A stretch of 64,000 bases of DNA from CAZOZP01 sp964584325 (lineage in GTDB: Bacteria > Bacteroidota > Ignavibacteria > Ignavibacteriales > Melioribacteraceae): contig CAZOZP010000001.1 of assembly GCA_964584325.1 (NCBI GenBank), positions 65,060 through 129,059 on the forward strand, given 5' to 3'. Each line of letters begins with the position of its first letter. Positions within the stretch are counted from its first letter, which is position 1. The translations under genes were made by a program, and so were the position numbers. Shown one piece after another: positions 52,568-62,027 of the stretch. The notes beneath the pieces were generated by a model. That model did no database searches. It worked only from the letters and a program-made list of their open reading frames with translations, and had not been told where the DNA came from.

Positions 52568-53485
52568 TTATTTAAGTAAATGCTTTAGATCAGTATCTTC
52601 GACAATATAGTTTAACGGATTTTCAAGTTCTCCGTTTACTCTTACTTCGTAATGCAGATGCGGTCCGGTTGTAAGCGACCCGGAATTCCCGGATAGAGCT
52701 ATCAACTTCCCGCGTTTGATTTTATCGCCTTGATTTACAAGAGATTTTTGTAAGTGGGCATATAAAGTGGTAAATCCAAATCCATGGTCAATTTCAATGG
52801 TATGACCATAACCATTCTGATACTCGCTAACTTTTACAACTCCGTCTGCAGGTGAAAGAACAGGTGTGCCACTATCAGCAACCAAGTCAATTCCGGTATG
52901 CATTTTATAAGTTTTCATAATAGGATGAAATCTTACTCCGAAATTAGAATGCAAAACTCCCTGCTTCATCGGATTTAATGAAGGGCGATGACTAATAAGC
53001 TTCTTGTTGTAAGACATTCGAGTCTTTATGTCTATAATATTGTTAGATTCAAATGCAATCTTGGCGGAAATTGTCTGCTTAAGAGAATCCCAAAGAAAAA
53101 CCGTGTTCCCTTCAAAGGATGATTGCAGAGGCCTGAATGATGTACCTCCTGTTCCAAGCATATTGTATTCTTTGGCAACAGGTTTCATATTAACAGCCAT
53201 TCTCAAAAACTCATTTATCTCGTTAAGACTGTCTAATTTTATAGATAAAGTACTGAATTCTTCAACTGATCTGTTTATTTTGGAAAGGATTACTTGATTG
53301 TTTTTTCGTATTTCAATCGGATTATTATAATTTAGCATATACTCACCTAAATAAAGATACCCGCAGAATATAACCGAGGATATAATTGCAGCGGTGAGGA
53401 ATGCCGCTCCGAAGAGTTTTTTATAGAAATTTGATACTTCTATAAATTTAAGATCATATTTGGAAAAATAGTATATAGATTTCAT
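52568..53485 (-). CDS. M23-family peptidase (LytM-type), membrane anchored
   Basis: 305 residues. N-terminal cytoplasmic stub, one membrane segment (about 27-50), a coiled-coil stalk (60-100) and a C-terminal M23 domain: NFGVRFHPIMKTYKMHTGID, then GTPVLSPADGVV and GPHLHYEVRVNG. Zinc ligands H-x3-D and H-x-H are present, so it can be active. It cuts peptidoglycan cross-links or activates other hydrolases in the periplasm. Confidence 0.93.
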   Translation of the reverse strand: MKSIYYFSKYDLKFIEVSNFYKKLFGAAFLTAAIISSVIFCGYLYLGEYMLNYNNPIEIRKNNQVILSKINRSVEEFSTLSIKLDSLNEINEFLRMAVNMKPVAKEYNMLGTGGTSFRPLQSSFEGNTVFLWDSLKQTISAKIAFESNNIIDIKTRMSYNKKLISHRPSLNPMKQGVLHSNFGVRFHPIMKTYKMHTGIDLVADSGTPVLSPADGVVKVSEYQNGYGHTIEIDHGFGFTTLYAHLQKSLVNQGDKIKRGKLIALSGNSGSLTTGPHLHYEVRVNGELENPLNYIVEDTDLKHLLK

Positions 53486-53555
53486 AGATTGAGTGCGAAT
53501 TTAATAAAAGCAATGATATTAGTCAAGTTAATGTGAAATATTATGGTAAATTAAT

Positions 53556-54563
53556 TTATTCGAAATCGTGCTCGAAGTATTCAATTGTTCTATTCATACT
53601 TTTTGCTTTGATTTTTTCATTTAATCTATTCTGAAACTCAACTGCAGTATCGTATCCATAATGTTTTAATAAATAATTAAGAGCAATCACTTCAGAGATA
53701 ACAGTAAGATTTTTCCCCGGCAAAATCGGAATTTTAATTACCGGGACATCAACATCAAGTATGCTTTCTGAACTTGTGTCTAAACCGGTACGTGTGTATT
53801 TATCACCGCTTTCCCAAAGTTCCATTTGAATTACAACTTCCAATCTTTTTTGATATCTTATGGCACGGATTCCGAACATACTTTTTACATCGATAATTCC
53901 AATACCTCTAACTTCCATAAAGTGCTTCACTAAGTCAGTTCCGGCTCCTATTAGTATTCCTTCTCCTTTTTTTGTAAGAATAACAACATCATCTGCTACA
54001 AGTCTATGTCCCCTTTCAATTAAATCAAGTGCCACTTCGCTTTTCCCCACACCGGATTTCCCCACAAACAGCATCCCCACTCCATATACATCCACAAAAG
54101 AACCGTGAAGTGATACTCTTGGGGCAAACTGATCATCCAAAAAATCACTGATAAAATAAATCAGTTTTGTTGTTGGATATTTCGAACCGAATAATGCTGT
54201 CTTGTATTTTACTGCGAGTTCCATCATTTCATCTGAGGGGGTGTTTCCGTCGGTTAGTACAACGCAAGGAACTTCAAACTTAAAAATCCGCTCGAGGGCT
54301 TCTTTTCTTTCGGTGCTATTCAATTTACTTAGATATTGGTTCTCTGTGTTACCAAAAATCTGAATTCTGTTATATGTAAATAAATCCACAAACCCGGCCA
54401 ATGCAAGACCGGGTCTGTTTAAGTTTTGATCAGTTATTTTTCTTTCATAACCGTAATCGGAATTGAAAGGTATTATTTTAAATTTCTCCGAGGCATTTTG
54501 GTAAAAAAACCTTACCGTAATGTTTTCCTTCCTCGTAGTATTTTTCTCATTGATTTTTATCAT
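53556..54563 (-). CDS. hprK: HPr kinase/phosphorylase
   Basis: 335 residues. Walker A GKSGVGKS at 168-175, the conserved catalytic His153 in SLHGSFVDVYGVG, and the family signature MEVRGIGIIDVKSMFG. It phosphorylates Ser46 of HPr. No HPr or PTS gene is in the window; in many relatives HprK is kept without sugar transport and may have a regulatory role. It overlaps the hpf end by 17 bases. Confidence 0.95.
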   Translation of the reverse strand: MIKINEKNTTRKENITVRFFYQNASEKFKIIPFNSDYGYERKITDQNLNRPGLALAGFVDLFTYNRIQIFGNTENQYLSKLNSTERKEALERIFKFEVPCVVLTDGNTPSDEMMELAVKYKTALFGSKYPTTKLIYFISDFLDDQFAPRVSLHGSFVDVYGVGMLFVGKSGVGKSEVALDLIERGHRLVADDVVILTKKGEGILIGAGTDLVKHFMEVRGIGIIDVKSMFGIRAIRYQKRLEVVIQMELWESGDKYTRTGLDTSSESILDVDVPVIKIPILPGKNLTVISEVIALNYLLKHYGYDTAVEFQNRLNEKIKAKSMNRTIEYFEHDFE

Positions 54564-54861
54564 GTACCTTTGCTAACTTTTTACTTTTTAATGTTTTTAA
54601 TTGCCTTTCCAGTTTCTCAACTGCCTGGGTAACCGATTTTTCAAATTCTTCGGTAGATTCACTAACTACAAGATTATTCCCGGGTATATTAAGAAGAATT
54701 TCAGCTGTTTTAATGCTGTTCTGGTTATGGAGATAACTCAGAGTTACAGTTGCGTCAATTATTTCGTCGCTAAACTTTGTTAGCGAGTTCACTTCCTGAG
54801 TTATGAAGTCCTTTAAGGAATCTTTAGCTTTGAATTTCCGGGATGTGATTTGAATGTTCAT
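54547..54861 (-). CDS. hpf: Ribosome hibernation-promoting factor (short form)
   Basis: 104 residues. NIQITSRKFKAKDSLKDFIT, ATVTLSYLHNQNSIKTAEIL and the C-terminal AVEKLERQLKTLKSKKLAK match the short HPF/YfiA family that binds the 30S mRNA channel and stabilises idle ribosomes. It lacks the dimerisation domain of long HPF. A strong AGGAG precedes the ATG. Between xer and hprK. Confidence 0.93.
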   Translation of the reverse strand: MNIQITSRKFKAKDSLKDFITQEVNSLTKFSDEIIDATVTLSYLHNQNSIKTAEILLNIPGNNLVVSESTEEFEKSVTQAVEKLERQLKTLKSKKLAKVHDKNQ

Positions 54862-54875
54862 AGCGAACTCCTGTT

Positions 54876-55772
54876 TTATGATTTAGGATGTGCTTTTTTA
54901 TAAGCGTCTTTTAATTTTTCGATACTTACGTGAGTATAAATCTGGGTTGTAGATAAATTTTCATGTCCAAGAATCTCTTTTACAGCAAGAAGGTCTGCTC
55001 CGTTATTCAGCAGGTGAGTAGCCGCGCTGTGACGAAGTATATGCGGACTTTTCTTGTTGATCTCAGTTACGTTTGAAAGATAATGCTTTACAAGTCTGTA
55101 GATTGTTTGGGGTGTTGCTTTGGTTCCTCCTTCCGTAATAAGGAAATTCGGGATGTTCGCCTTATTATTCCTTATTTTTAAGTATTCCCTTAATGTTATT
55201 ATTGATTTTGCACCGAGGGGCACATACCTTGTTTTCCCGCCTTTTCCGAGCACTCTGATAGTTGAATTGTAATAATCTACCGAGTTTACCTCAAGACTGC
55301 AGATTTCTGACACCCTAAGCGCACAACCATACAATAATTCAAAGACCGCTTTAGTAAAATAAATTTCATATTTATTATCGGATAAATCCGGATTAATATT
55401 AAATATTGACTCTAATGCATCCTTTGATACAGTTTCAGGAAGCTTCCTTTTTATTTTTGGATTTCTGATACCGGCCAATGGATTTTTTTCCAAATAGCCA
55501 TGCCGAAGGCAAAAAAGATAGAAATTTCTCATACAAGCAAGTTTGCGGGCAACAGATGTTCTGGAAAATCGGTTGCTATCCAGATATAGCAGATAGTTCC
55601 TGATTATTCTTTCAGAGACTTTATCGAATTCTTTTTTCTCTTTCTTAAGAAAAGAAAAATAATCCTCAAGGTCTTTTCTGTAAGCAAGAAGAGTATTAGA
55701 GGAATACCTCTTGACTACAGATATTTCAGACAGAAATTTTTCAGAGCAAGTTGCGGAACTTATAACTGTCAT
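54876..55772 (-). CDS. xerD: Tyrosine recombinase XerC/XerD
   Basis: 298 residues from ATG 55772, which has AAGGGGA upstream; a TTG one codon earlier is unlikely. N-terminal SAM-like domain (RYSSNTLLAYRKDLEDYFSF) and a C-terminal catalytic domain with the Arg in GCALRVSEICSLEV, Lys, H-x2-R in SPHILRHSAATHLLNNGAD, His in ILGHENLSTTQ and Tyr in IYTHVS. It resolves chromosome dimers at dif with FtsK. A single-protein XerCD-type annotation is likely; whether it is C or D is not decided by sequence alone. Confidence 0.9.
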   Translation of the reverse strand: MTVISSATCSEKFLSEISVVKRYSSNTLLAYRKDLEDYFSFLKKEKKEFDKVSERIIRNYLLYLDSNRFSRTSVARKLACMRNFYLFCLRHGYLEKNPLAGIRNPKIKRKLPETVSKDALESIFNINPDLSDNKYEIYFTKAVFELLYGCALRVSEICSLEVNSVDYYNSTIRVLGKGGKTRYVPLGAKSIITLREYLKIRNNKANIPNFLITEGGTKATPQTIYRLVKHYLSNVTEINKKSPHILRHSAATHLLNNGADLLAVKEILGHENLSTTQIYTHVSIEKLKDAYKKAHPKS

Positions 55773-55831
55773 CAATCCCCTTGATTTTTATTTACAATAT
55801 ATGCAATTAAAAAGAAAGTGTAAAATAAATT

Positions 55832-58015
55832 TTACGGATTTGGTTTATTCCAGCTTACAAACTTGCATTCAGGATAACGAGAACACCCGTAAAATACTCT
55901 TCCTTTTTTTGATTTTTTTACAATTATATCGCCTGTCTTACATTCCGGACACTTTATATCAAGTGTGATTGTTTTCGTGAAATCACAAGTCGGATAGTTT
56001 TCGCAACCAATAAATCTGCCATATCTGCTATTTTTAAAAATAGTGCGCCCGCCGCATTTCTCGCATTTATCACCTGTATATTCAGGTTCTGCTTTCTCGG
56101 ATTTTTGTTCTTTAAAGCTTTTTATATTTTTGCATCCGGGGTAATTTGTACAAGCAAAAAACTTTCCGAACCTGCCAATTTTTATATCCATCTTTGCGCC
56201 GCACTTTTCACATATAACTTGCTCAACAGTTTCTTCCAACTCGTTAAGTCGTAAAGCAAGCGGTCTGTATAATTTATCTAATACCTGGGGCAAAAAGGCT
56301 TCACCGCCGGCTATTAGGTCTAAATCCTCTTCCATTTTTGCTGTGTAAGCAACTTCAAATAAGTCTGGGAAATTGTCAATCAGCACTTTGCACACTTTCC
56401 TTCCGAGTGATGCAGGTTTTAATTTTTTTTCGAAAAATTCAACGTATTCCCTTTCCAGAATAAGTGAAAGTATAGAAGCATAAGTACTTGGTCTTCCAAT
56501 ACCGTTGCTCTCTAATTCCTTAATAAGGCTAGATTCTGTAAACCTTGAAGGGGGTTTTGTAAAATGTCTGTTCGAAACCAGATCATTCAGAGTTAGTTTC
56601 TCTCCTGATTTTACCCCGGAAGGTATATTCCCTGTTTCATCTTGTTCAGGGGTATCTTCTTTTGTCTCATCATAAACTCTTAGAAATCCGTCAAATTTAA
56701 CCACTGAACCTGATGTTTTGAAAGTAAACTCATCTGCCTTAACTTCAATTGTTGTTGTTGAAATAATTGCTGATGCCATTTGTGAAGCGATAAATCTGTT
56801 CCATATAAGGCTGTAAAGTTTAAATTGTTCTTCACTCAGGAAGTCTTTTACAAATTCAGGTGTGTACTTTAACGAGGTTGGTCTAATTGCTTCGTGCGCA
56901 TCCTGTATCTTATTCTTATTTTTTGAAGAAAAATCCCGCGTGGAATCAGCACAATAGTTGTTACCATATGTACTTTTTATATGTTGAACGGAATCCTGAA
57001 CAATTTCCGGACTTAATCTTACAGAGTCTGTTCTCATATAAGTAATCAAACCGGTCAGTCCTTCACTTCCAAGTTCAACTCCTTCATACAAGGACTGTGC
57101 GGCTTTCATTGTCTGTTTCGGCCGAAATCTGAGTTTCTTTGATGCTTCTGCTTGAAGTGAGCTAGTGATGAAAGGAGGATAGGGATTTCGTCTGGAATCT
57201 TTTTCGTTGATATCCGAAATTACAAATTCTTTTTTCTGCTTAATTCTTTCAACAATTTCTTCAACAATTGCTTGATTGTTAAGAGCCAGATTTTTTTTAT
57301 TGAATTCCGCCCAATCCTTTTCGGTCATTTCAGGTTTGGGTTGTATTTTTATGCTTTTCCCGTCTGCCTCAGTAAGTTTTACAGAAAGATCTGAAAATGT
57401 CTTTGTTTTTAATCCGGCAATAATTGACCAGTATTCGGTCTTAACAAAACTGTCTATTTCATCTTCCCTTTCACAGATTAACCTTAAGGCTACAGTCTGC
57501 ACTCTTCCTGCCGACAAAGAATTTCCGGATGCTTCATAAATGGCTTTCCATAAAAATGGACTAACCTTATATCCAATAATTCTATCCATAGCTCTTCTTG
57601 CCCTTTGTGATTCTACCATGCGTGAATCAATTTCAATAGGAGATTTCATGGATTTCGCTACTGCTTGTTTGGTGATCTCGTTAAAGAGTACACGAAAAAT
57701 TTTTGCATTTGTATTTCCTGCAATAACATCTGCAATATCCTGAGCAATTGCTTCTCCTTCACGGTCAGGGTCAGTTGCTATATATATGTTTTCTGAACCG
57801 ACGGCTTCAGTTTTTATTTTCTTAATTACATCACCCTTCCCTCTTATGTTTAGGAGATCAAGCCTGTAATTATTATCTACATCTATCCCCAATTTAGTTT
57901 TAGGGAGGTCTCTTATGTGTCCGACTGTTGCAGCTACTTTATATTTAGAACCTAAATATTTATTAATAGTTTTAGCTTTGGAAGGTGATTCCACAAGCAC
58001 TAAATTCTTTGCCAT
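55832..58015 (-). CDS. topA: DNA topoisomerase I
   Basis: 727 residues. TOPRIM (LVLVESPSKAKTINKYLG, ATDPDREGEAIA with residues 81-88), then the catalytic Tyr326 in GLITYMRTDSVRLS, and three C-terminal zinc ribbons: CEKCGAKMDIKIGRFGKFFA, CEKCGGRTIFKNSRYGRFIG and CPECKTGDIIVKKSKKGRVF. It relaxes negative supercoils. AAGGAT precedes the ATG. It follows DUF494 by 9 bases. Confidence 0.97.
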   Translation of the reverse strand: MAKNLVLVESPSKAKTINKYLGSKYKVAATVGHIRDLPKTKLGIDVDNNYRLDLLNIRGKGDVIKKIKTEAVGSENIYIATDPDREGEAIAQDIADVIAGNTNAKIFRVLFNEITKQAVAKSMKSPIEIDSRMVESQRARRAMDRIIGYKVSPFLWKAIYEASGNSLSAGRVQTVALRLICEREDEIDSFVKTEYWSIIAGLKTKTFSDLSVKLTEADGKSIKIQPKPEMTEKDWAEFNKKNLALNNQAIVEEIVERIKQKKEFVISDINEKDSRRNPYPPFITSSLQAEASKKLRFRPKQTMKAAQSLYEGVELGSEGLTGLITYMRTDSVRLSPEIVQDSVQHIKSTYGNNYCADSTRDFSSKNKNKIQDAHEAIRPTSLKYTPEFVKDFLSEEQFKLYSLIWNRFIASQMASAIISTTTIEVKADEFTFKTSGSVVKFDGFLRVYDETKEDTPEQDETGNIPSGVKSGEKLTLNDLVSNRHFTKPPSRFTESSLIKELESNGIGRPSTYASILSLILEREYVEFFEKKLKPASLGRKVCKVLIDNFPDLFEVAYTAKMEEDLDLIAGGEAFLPQVLDKLYRPLALRLNELEETVEQVICEKCGAKMDIKIGRFGKFFACTNYPGCKNIKSFKEQKSEKAEPEYTGDKCEKCGGRTIFKNSRYGRFIGCENYPTCDFTKTITLDIKCPECKTGDIIVKKSKKGRVFYGCSRYPECKFVSWNKPNP

Positions 58016-58024
58016 AGATTATCC

Positions 58025-58486
58025 TTAATTTATAGTATCAGAAGAGTATAGAAGAAACCGGCTTCCCGGTAATACTTCGAACTGCAATTCTATTAGTGAG
58101 AGTAGAACAAAGAGGTTTATCTCTTCTTTATGAATTTCTTCCTCCGGCATCTCTAATAATTGTTCTACAAGTTCTTCCAGGTCATTCGGAGAAAGTAGTC
58201 CCAAGTTTTGCAGTTTTAGCAGGTAGTTACAATTTTCAATTCCGAGCAGTGATATCTCATCTTGAGCGAATATTCTAAAACTTGCATTTCCGGTGGATTT
58301 GGTTTTATTTTTGTAAGATTTTTTCGCCAGTACTTTGTCATGAATTAGACTATACGCTATTCCTAATGTGTTTTCATCAAACAAATTGGAACGTACAATT
58401 AATTTATTTACTTCTTCAAGAGAATAGTTATTATTCATTTCTTCCAGTATTTTTGCAATTACTTCTACAATTTTTGATGCATGCAT
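58025..58486 (-). CDS. DUF494 (Smg-family) protein
   Basis: 153 residues, cytoplasmic. FRIFAQDEISLLGIENCNYL and the preceding helical N-terminal domain (VIAKILEEMNNNYSLEEVNK) follow the DUF494/Smg layout; many bacteria have Smg next to topA or dprA, as here. Function unknown. It is 9 bases upstream of topA, and the next gene, ybeY, ends one base before it. Confidence 0.72.
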   Translation of the reverse strand: MHASKIVEVIAKILEEMNNNYSLEEVNKLIVRSNLFDENTLGIAYSLIHDKVLAKKSYKNKTKSTGNASFRIFAQDEISLLGIENCNYLLKLQNLGLLSPNDLEELVEQLLEMPEEEIHKEEINLFVLLSLIELQFEVLPGSRFLLYSSDTIN

Positions 58487-58487
58487 A

Positions 58488-58931
58488 TTAAAATCTACTT
58501 TTAAATTGTGAAAAAAACTGTCCCAAAAGCTTATTTTCCATTCCGGTCATTTTAGCTTTCAGATCATCATTAGTATCATTATACCCTGATAAATGCAGTA
58601 ATCCATGAATTACCAGCCTGCAGAGTTCTTCATCTCTGCTGCAGTTGTATGCTAAGGCATTTCTTTCAGCCTCCGGTATGCAAATAAATATTTCACCGGT
58701 TAGTCCGGTATCTTCTACTTCAGGATACTCCAGAGAGATAACATCAGTTATATAGTTGTGTTCGAGATAATCTATGTTTACCTGCAATATTGATTCATCA
58801 CCTACAAAATATATCTCCAATCCGGCTATCTTCATATTAAGTTCTTTTAATACTTTTGCAGCAAATAAATGAAATGTTCTGAGATTCAGGTTAAATCCGG
58901 ATTCTTGTGATATATAGAGATTTTTTAGCAT
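58488..58931 (-). CDS. ybeY: YbeY endoribonuclease
   Basis: 147 residues from ATG 58931 (an in-frame upstream start would overlap the MBL gene). YbeY acts in 16S rRNA 3' end maturation and ribosome quality control. NYITDVISLEYP and LTGEIFICIPEA precede the metal site VIHGLLHLSGYND. The usual third His (G-Y-D-H) is Asp here, a change I recall from Bacteroidetes YbeY, so activity is likely kept. Confidence 0.92.
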   Translation of the reverse strand: MLKNLYISQESGFNLNLRTFHLFAAKVLKELNMKIAGLEIYFVGDESILQVNIDYLEHNYITDVISLEYPEVEDTGLTGEIFICIPEAERNALAYNCSRDEELCRLVIHGLLHLSGYNDTNDDLKAKMTGMENKLLGQFFSQFKSRF

Positions 58932-58945
58932 TATTCTTCTAAACC

Positions 58946-59815
58946 TTAAATATCCAAAACCATAAGTTCTTTTGAGGCAATACAATTGATGGATTTACCT
59001 GAATTGTTAATTATTTCCTGAGTGTCAATGCGCATCTGCTGAACTATATTATCAGAATAATCCGGTTCGTAATGAAACAGTACAAGGTTTTTTACTTCAG
59101 CCAAAATGCTGAAAAATGCCAAAGAATGGTTATCTGAATGCCCCCAGCCTTTTTTCTTTTCAATATCTTTCACTAAATACATTGAATCATGTATTAAGTA
59201 ATCGCATCCTCTGCAGAATTCAATCAAGTTATCATTTTTTTCATAAAGAGTCTCAAAAACGGGTGTGCCGTTTTTAAAATCAGCATAAATTTCGTTGTCG
59301 GTCATATATACTACCGACTTACCATTCTCTGAAATTCTGAAAGCAAGAGTCCCTTGAGTATGATGAACAGCAATTGTTTTAACTTCCAGACTGCCGAACT
59401 TGTAACTTTTATCGGATTCAATTCTTCCGAATTTAAGCTTGGCACCGAAAACATCTTTGTCAACGGGAAAATAATTAGGGTTCATCTGGGCATCAATAAT
59501 GTGCGATTCATCTACACCGCTTCTCGCACTTATAAATAAATCAACATCATATTCAGGATGAAAAAGTGGAAGGAAAAACGGAAGTCCCTGAATATGATCC
59601 CAATGGGTATGAGATATGAGAATGTTAATATCTTTTATTTTAGTGTCGGATACTATTTCCTTCCCCAATTCTCTGATACCTGTCCCGGCATCAATTATTA
59701 AGGTTTTATTATCTCCGGAGGATATTTGAACACAAGATGTATTCCCTCCATAAACCAGAGTGTTTGATCCGGGTACGGCAATAGAACCTCTGGTCCCAAA
59801 GAATTTAGCTTTCAT
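58946..59815 (-). CDS. MBL-fold metallo-hydrolase
   Basis: 289 residues. The metallo-beta-lactamase metal set is visible: HTHWDHIQGLPFF (H-x-H-x-D-H), HHTQGTLAF, DNEI and YLIHDSM, and HSDNHS. The N-terminus KFFGTRGSIAVPGSNTLVYG and the layout resemble the RNase Z/PhnP/cyclic-nucleotide phosphodiesterase branch. The substrate is unknown. It overlaps the gamma carbonic anhydrase gene by four bases. Confidence 0.88.
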   Translation of the reverse strand: MKAKFFGTRGSIAVPGSNTLVYGGNTSCVQISSGDNKTLIIDAGTGIRELGKEIVSDTKIKDINILISHTHWDHIQGLPFFLPLFHPEYDVDLFISARSGVDESHIIDAQMNPNYFPVDKDVFGAKLKFGRIESDKSYKFGSLEVKTIAVHHTQGTLAFRISENGKSVVYMTDNEIYADFKNGTPVFETLYEKNDNLIEFCRGCDYLIHDSMYLVKDIEKKKGWGHSDNHSLAFFSILAEVKNLVLFHYEPDYSDNIVQQMRIDTQEIINNSGKSINCIASKELMVLDI

Positions 59816-60387
59816 ATCGGATAATTATATTTTTTTAATGATTCAACTGTTTCGATTGAATACTTCATATATCTTTCTGCAGATTTCGGGAAATCTGCCA
59901 TTTCATCTTCTGTAAGATCTCTAATTATTTTAGCGGGTACACCTGCAACCAGTTTCCCTGAAGGTACCACAAAATTCTGTCTGACAACTGCACCGGCTGC
60001 TACCATTGAATAAGATTCTAAAACAGCTCCATCAAGAACAACTGCTCCCATTCCAATAAAACAATAATCATTTAGAGTGCAACCATGAAGCGTAACGTTG
60101 TGCCCAACAGTAACACCTTTTCCTATGTTTAGCGGATACTTGCCGTTGGTTACGTGAAGCATGCTATTATCCTGAATATTGGATTGATCTCCGATCTTTA
60201 TATAGTTTACATCGCCTCTAACTACAGTATTGTACCAAATACTTGCATCAGCACCTATGCTAACTTCCCCGATTATCTTGGCCCCGGAAGCAACAAATAC
60301 TGAAGAATCAATTTCGGGGAATTTGTCTTTATATGGAAAAACTTTTATCTCAACGCCCGGAATTAAATTATTTGTTCCTTTTTGCAA
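59812..60387 (-). CDS. Gamma-class carbonic anhydrase-like hexapeptide protein
   Basis: About 191-193 residues. Left-handed beta-helix of hexapeptide repeats with the three zinc His residues in SMLHVTNGKY, TVGHNVTLHGC (two). Such proteins are carbonic anhydrases or acyltransferase-like (PaaY); activity is not proved by sequence. Start is uncertain: GTG at 60393 overlaps the ribosome binding site AAGGAG, so TTG at 60387, five bases after it, is preferred. A 150-base AT-rich gap precedes it. Confidence 0.87.
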   Translation of the reverse strand: MQKGTNNLIPGVEIKVFPYKDKFPEIDSSVFVASGAKIIGEVSIGADASIWYNTVVRGDVNYIKIGDQSNIQDNSMLHVTNGKYPLNIGKGVTVGHNVTLHGCTLNDYCFIGMGAVVLDGAVLESYSMVAAGAVVRQNFVVPSGKLVAGVPAKIIRDLTEDEMADFPKSAERYMKYSIETVESLKKYNYPI

Positions 60388-60537
60388 CTGCACTCCTTTT
60401 TTTGTAATAAAAACTTACGAAATAAAAAAACTTTAAGTTTTGACAAATATCACTAATTCAAATAAAAAAGCTTCCGCTATATAACTAATTTAAGTTATAA
60501 ATTCAATTCAGCCTAAGTGTATATATTTTGGCATTTT

Positions 60538-62025
60538 TTATAAGACTCTGCCAGCCGGCATATTATTTATCGCTGTCTGAATATATTTATCGGTTTTGAA
60601 CATAAATTTATACATCCCTTCTCTGCCGAATTTTTCTCTTATGTAAATACCTACAAGTAATTCAGCGAGATAATTGTCAAAACCTGAAGCCACTTTTATT
60701 TTTTGATTTGCGGCATATTGAATGAATTCCATATGAAGATTTTTTCCAAAGTACTTACTATTCAGTATTTGTTCTATTGTCAGCTTGTTTTCAGTATCTC
60801 CATTTTCAATTTTATTTCTGACAAAAACGTATGCTAAGTTGTTCTTATATATATCATAAAGCTTGTCTATTTCTAGTGTATCTTTAAGTCTTATGTCGGG
60901 CACAACTCCACCACCTCCGAAGACAATTCTTCCATTTCGGGTTTTATAACTTTTCAGTGAATCTTGTTTATTGCTTCCGTTTATTCTGCTTATGGCTCTA
61001 CCTGAAGGTATATAGTACTTTGATATTGTTAATCTGAAAGCTGAACCATCCTCAAATTCATATTCAGTCTGTACTAACCCTTTTCCGTATGTTGTTTCAC
61101 CTATAATTATGCCTCTGTCATAATCTTGAATTATTCCCGATAATATTTCGCTGGCGCTCGCACTTCCTTCATTAACAAGCATAGCCAAAGGAATATTTTC
61201 AGTATCAGGATGAGATTTTTCTGAATATATCTGTTCTTCTAAATCCGGATTTTTCGCTCTTGTGTAAAGTAGAAGACTTTTGCCTTTAATAAAAAGATCT
61301 GCTATATCAATAGCCTGTGAAAGTAATCCTCCGGGATTGTTTCTCAGGTCTATTATCAAATTTTTCATCCCTTTTACGCGGAGTTCTTTTATTGCCTTAG
61401 AAACTTCTGTAAAGGAATTTTGTCCGAATGATGTAAGAGTTATATAACCTGTTGTATCGTTTATCATACCGGCATAATCGACTGTGTTTACCGGAATCTC
61501 ATCTCTTCTTAATTTATATTCAATTGTCTTTTTTAAAGAGGGTCTAAATATTTCCAGTTTCACTTCCGAGCCTTTCTCTCCTCGTAACAGGCTTATAATA
61601 CTATTTTCTTTTTCCCCGATGATAGGTGAACCGTTTACTTTTATTATTTTGTCTCCATTTTTTAATCCTGCACTCTCTGCAGGAGTGCCCTTAATTGGAG
61701 TAATAATTGTAACTGTGTCTTTAATTAACTGGAATTCGATACCAATCCCCGTAAAATTTCCTTTCCTTATATCTTGTGAGTGCTCCTGTAATTCAGCTGG
61801 TATATATGACGTGTAAGGATCAAGTTTATCTGTTACACCATTAACGGCATTTTCAAAAAGTGAATCAACATTAACATTATCTGCGTAATTGTTTTTAAGC
61901 AAATTAAAAATATATCCCAATTTCTTAAGATGATTATCTTTTTCTTCAAATACATTTTTACCGAAAAAGAGTCCGGCAGCTATTCCAAGAAGGAAAATCG
62001 GGACTATAAGATATTTGTCTTTCAT
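60538..62025 (-). CDS. S41-family C-terminal processing protease
   Basis: 495 residues. N-terminal membrane anchor (about 5-22), PDZ domain (about 90-170; NFTGIGIEFQLIKDTVTIIT), then the S41 catalytic core with Ser in VNEGSASASEILSG and Lys in YGKGLVQTEYEFE, plus LIIDLRNNPGGLLSQAID. It is a periplasmic CtpA/Prc-like protease. The last 150 residues are a helical extension of unclear function. It follows the outer-membrane protein gene by two bases. Confidence 0.95.
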   Translation of the reverse strand: MKDKYLIVPIFLLGIAAGLFFGKNVFEEKDNHLKKLGYIFNLLKNNYADNVNVDSLFENAVNGVTDKLDPYTSYIPAELQEHSQDIRKGNFTGIGIEFQLIKDTVTIITPIKGTPAESAGLKNGDKIIKVNGSPIIGEKENSIISLLRGEKGSEVKLEIFRPSLKKTIEYKLRRDEIPVNTVDYAGMINDTTGYITLTSFGQNSFTEVSKAIKELRVKGMKNLIIDLRNNPGGLLSQAIDIADLFIKGKSLLLYTRAKNPDLEEQIYSEKSHPDTENIPLAMLVNEGSASASEILSGIIQDYDRGIIIGETTYGKGLVQTEYEFEDGSAFRLTISKYYIPSGRAISRINGSNKQDSLKSYKTRNGRIVFGGGGVVPDIRLKDTLEIDKLYDIYKNNLAYVFVRNKIENGDTENKLTIEQILNSKYFGKNLHMEFIQYAANQKIKVASGFDNYLAELLVGIYIREKFGREGMYKFMFKTDKYIQTAINNMPAGRVL

Positions 62026-62027
62026 AA

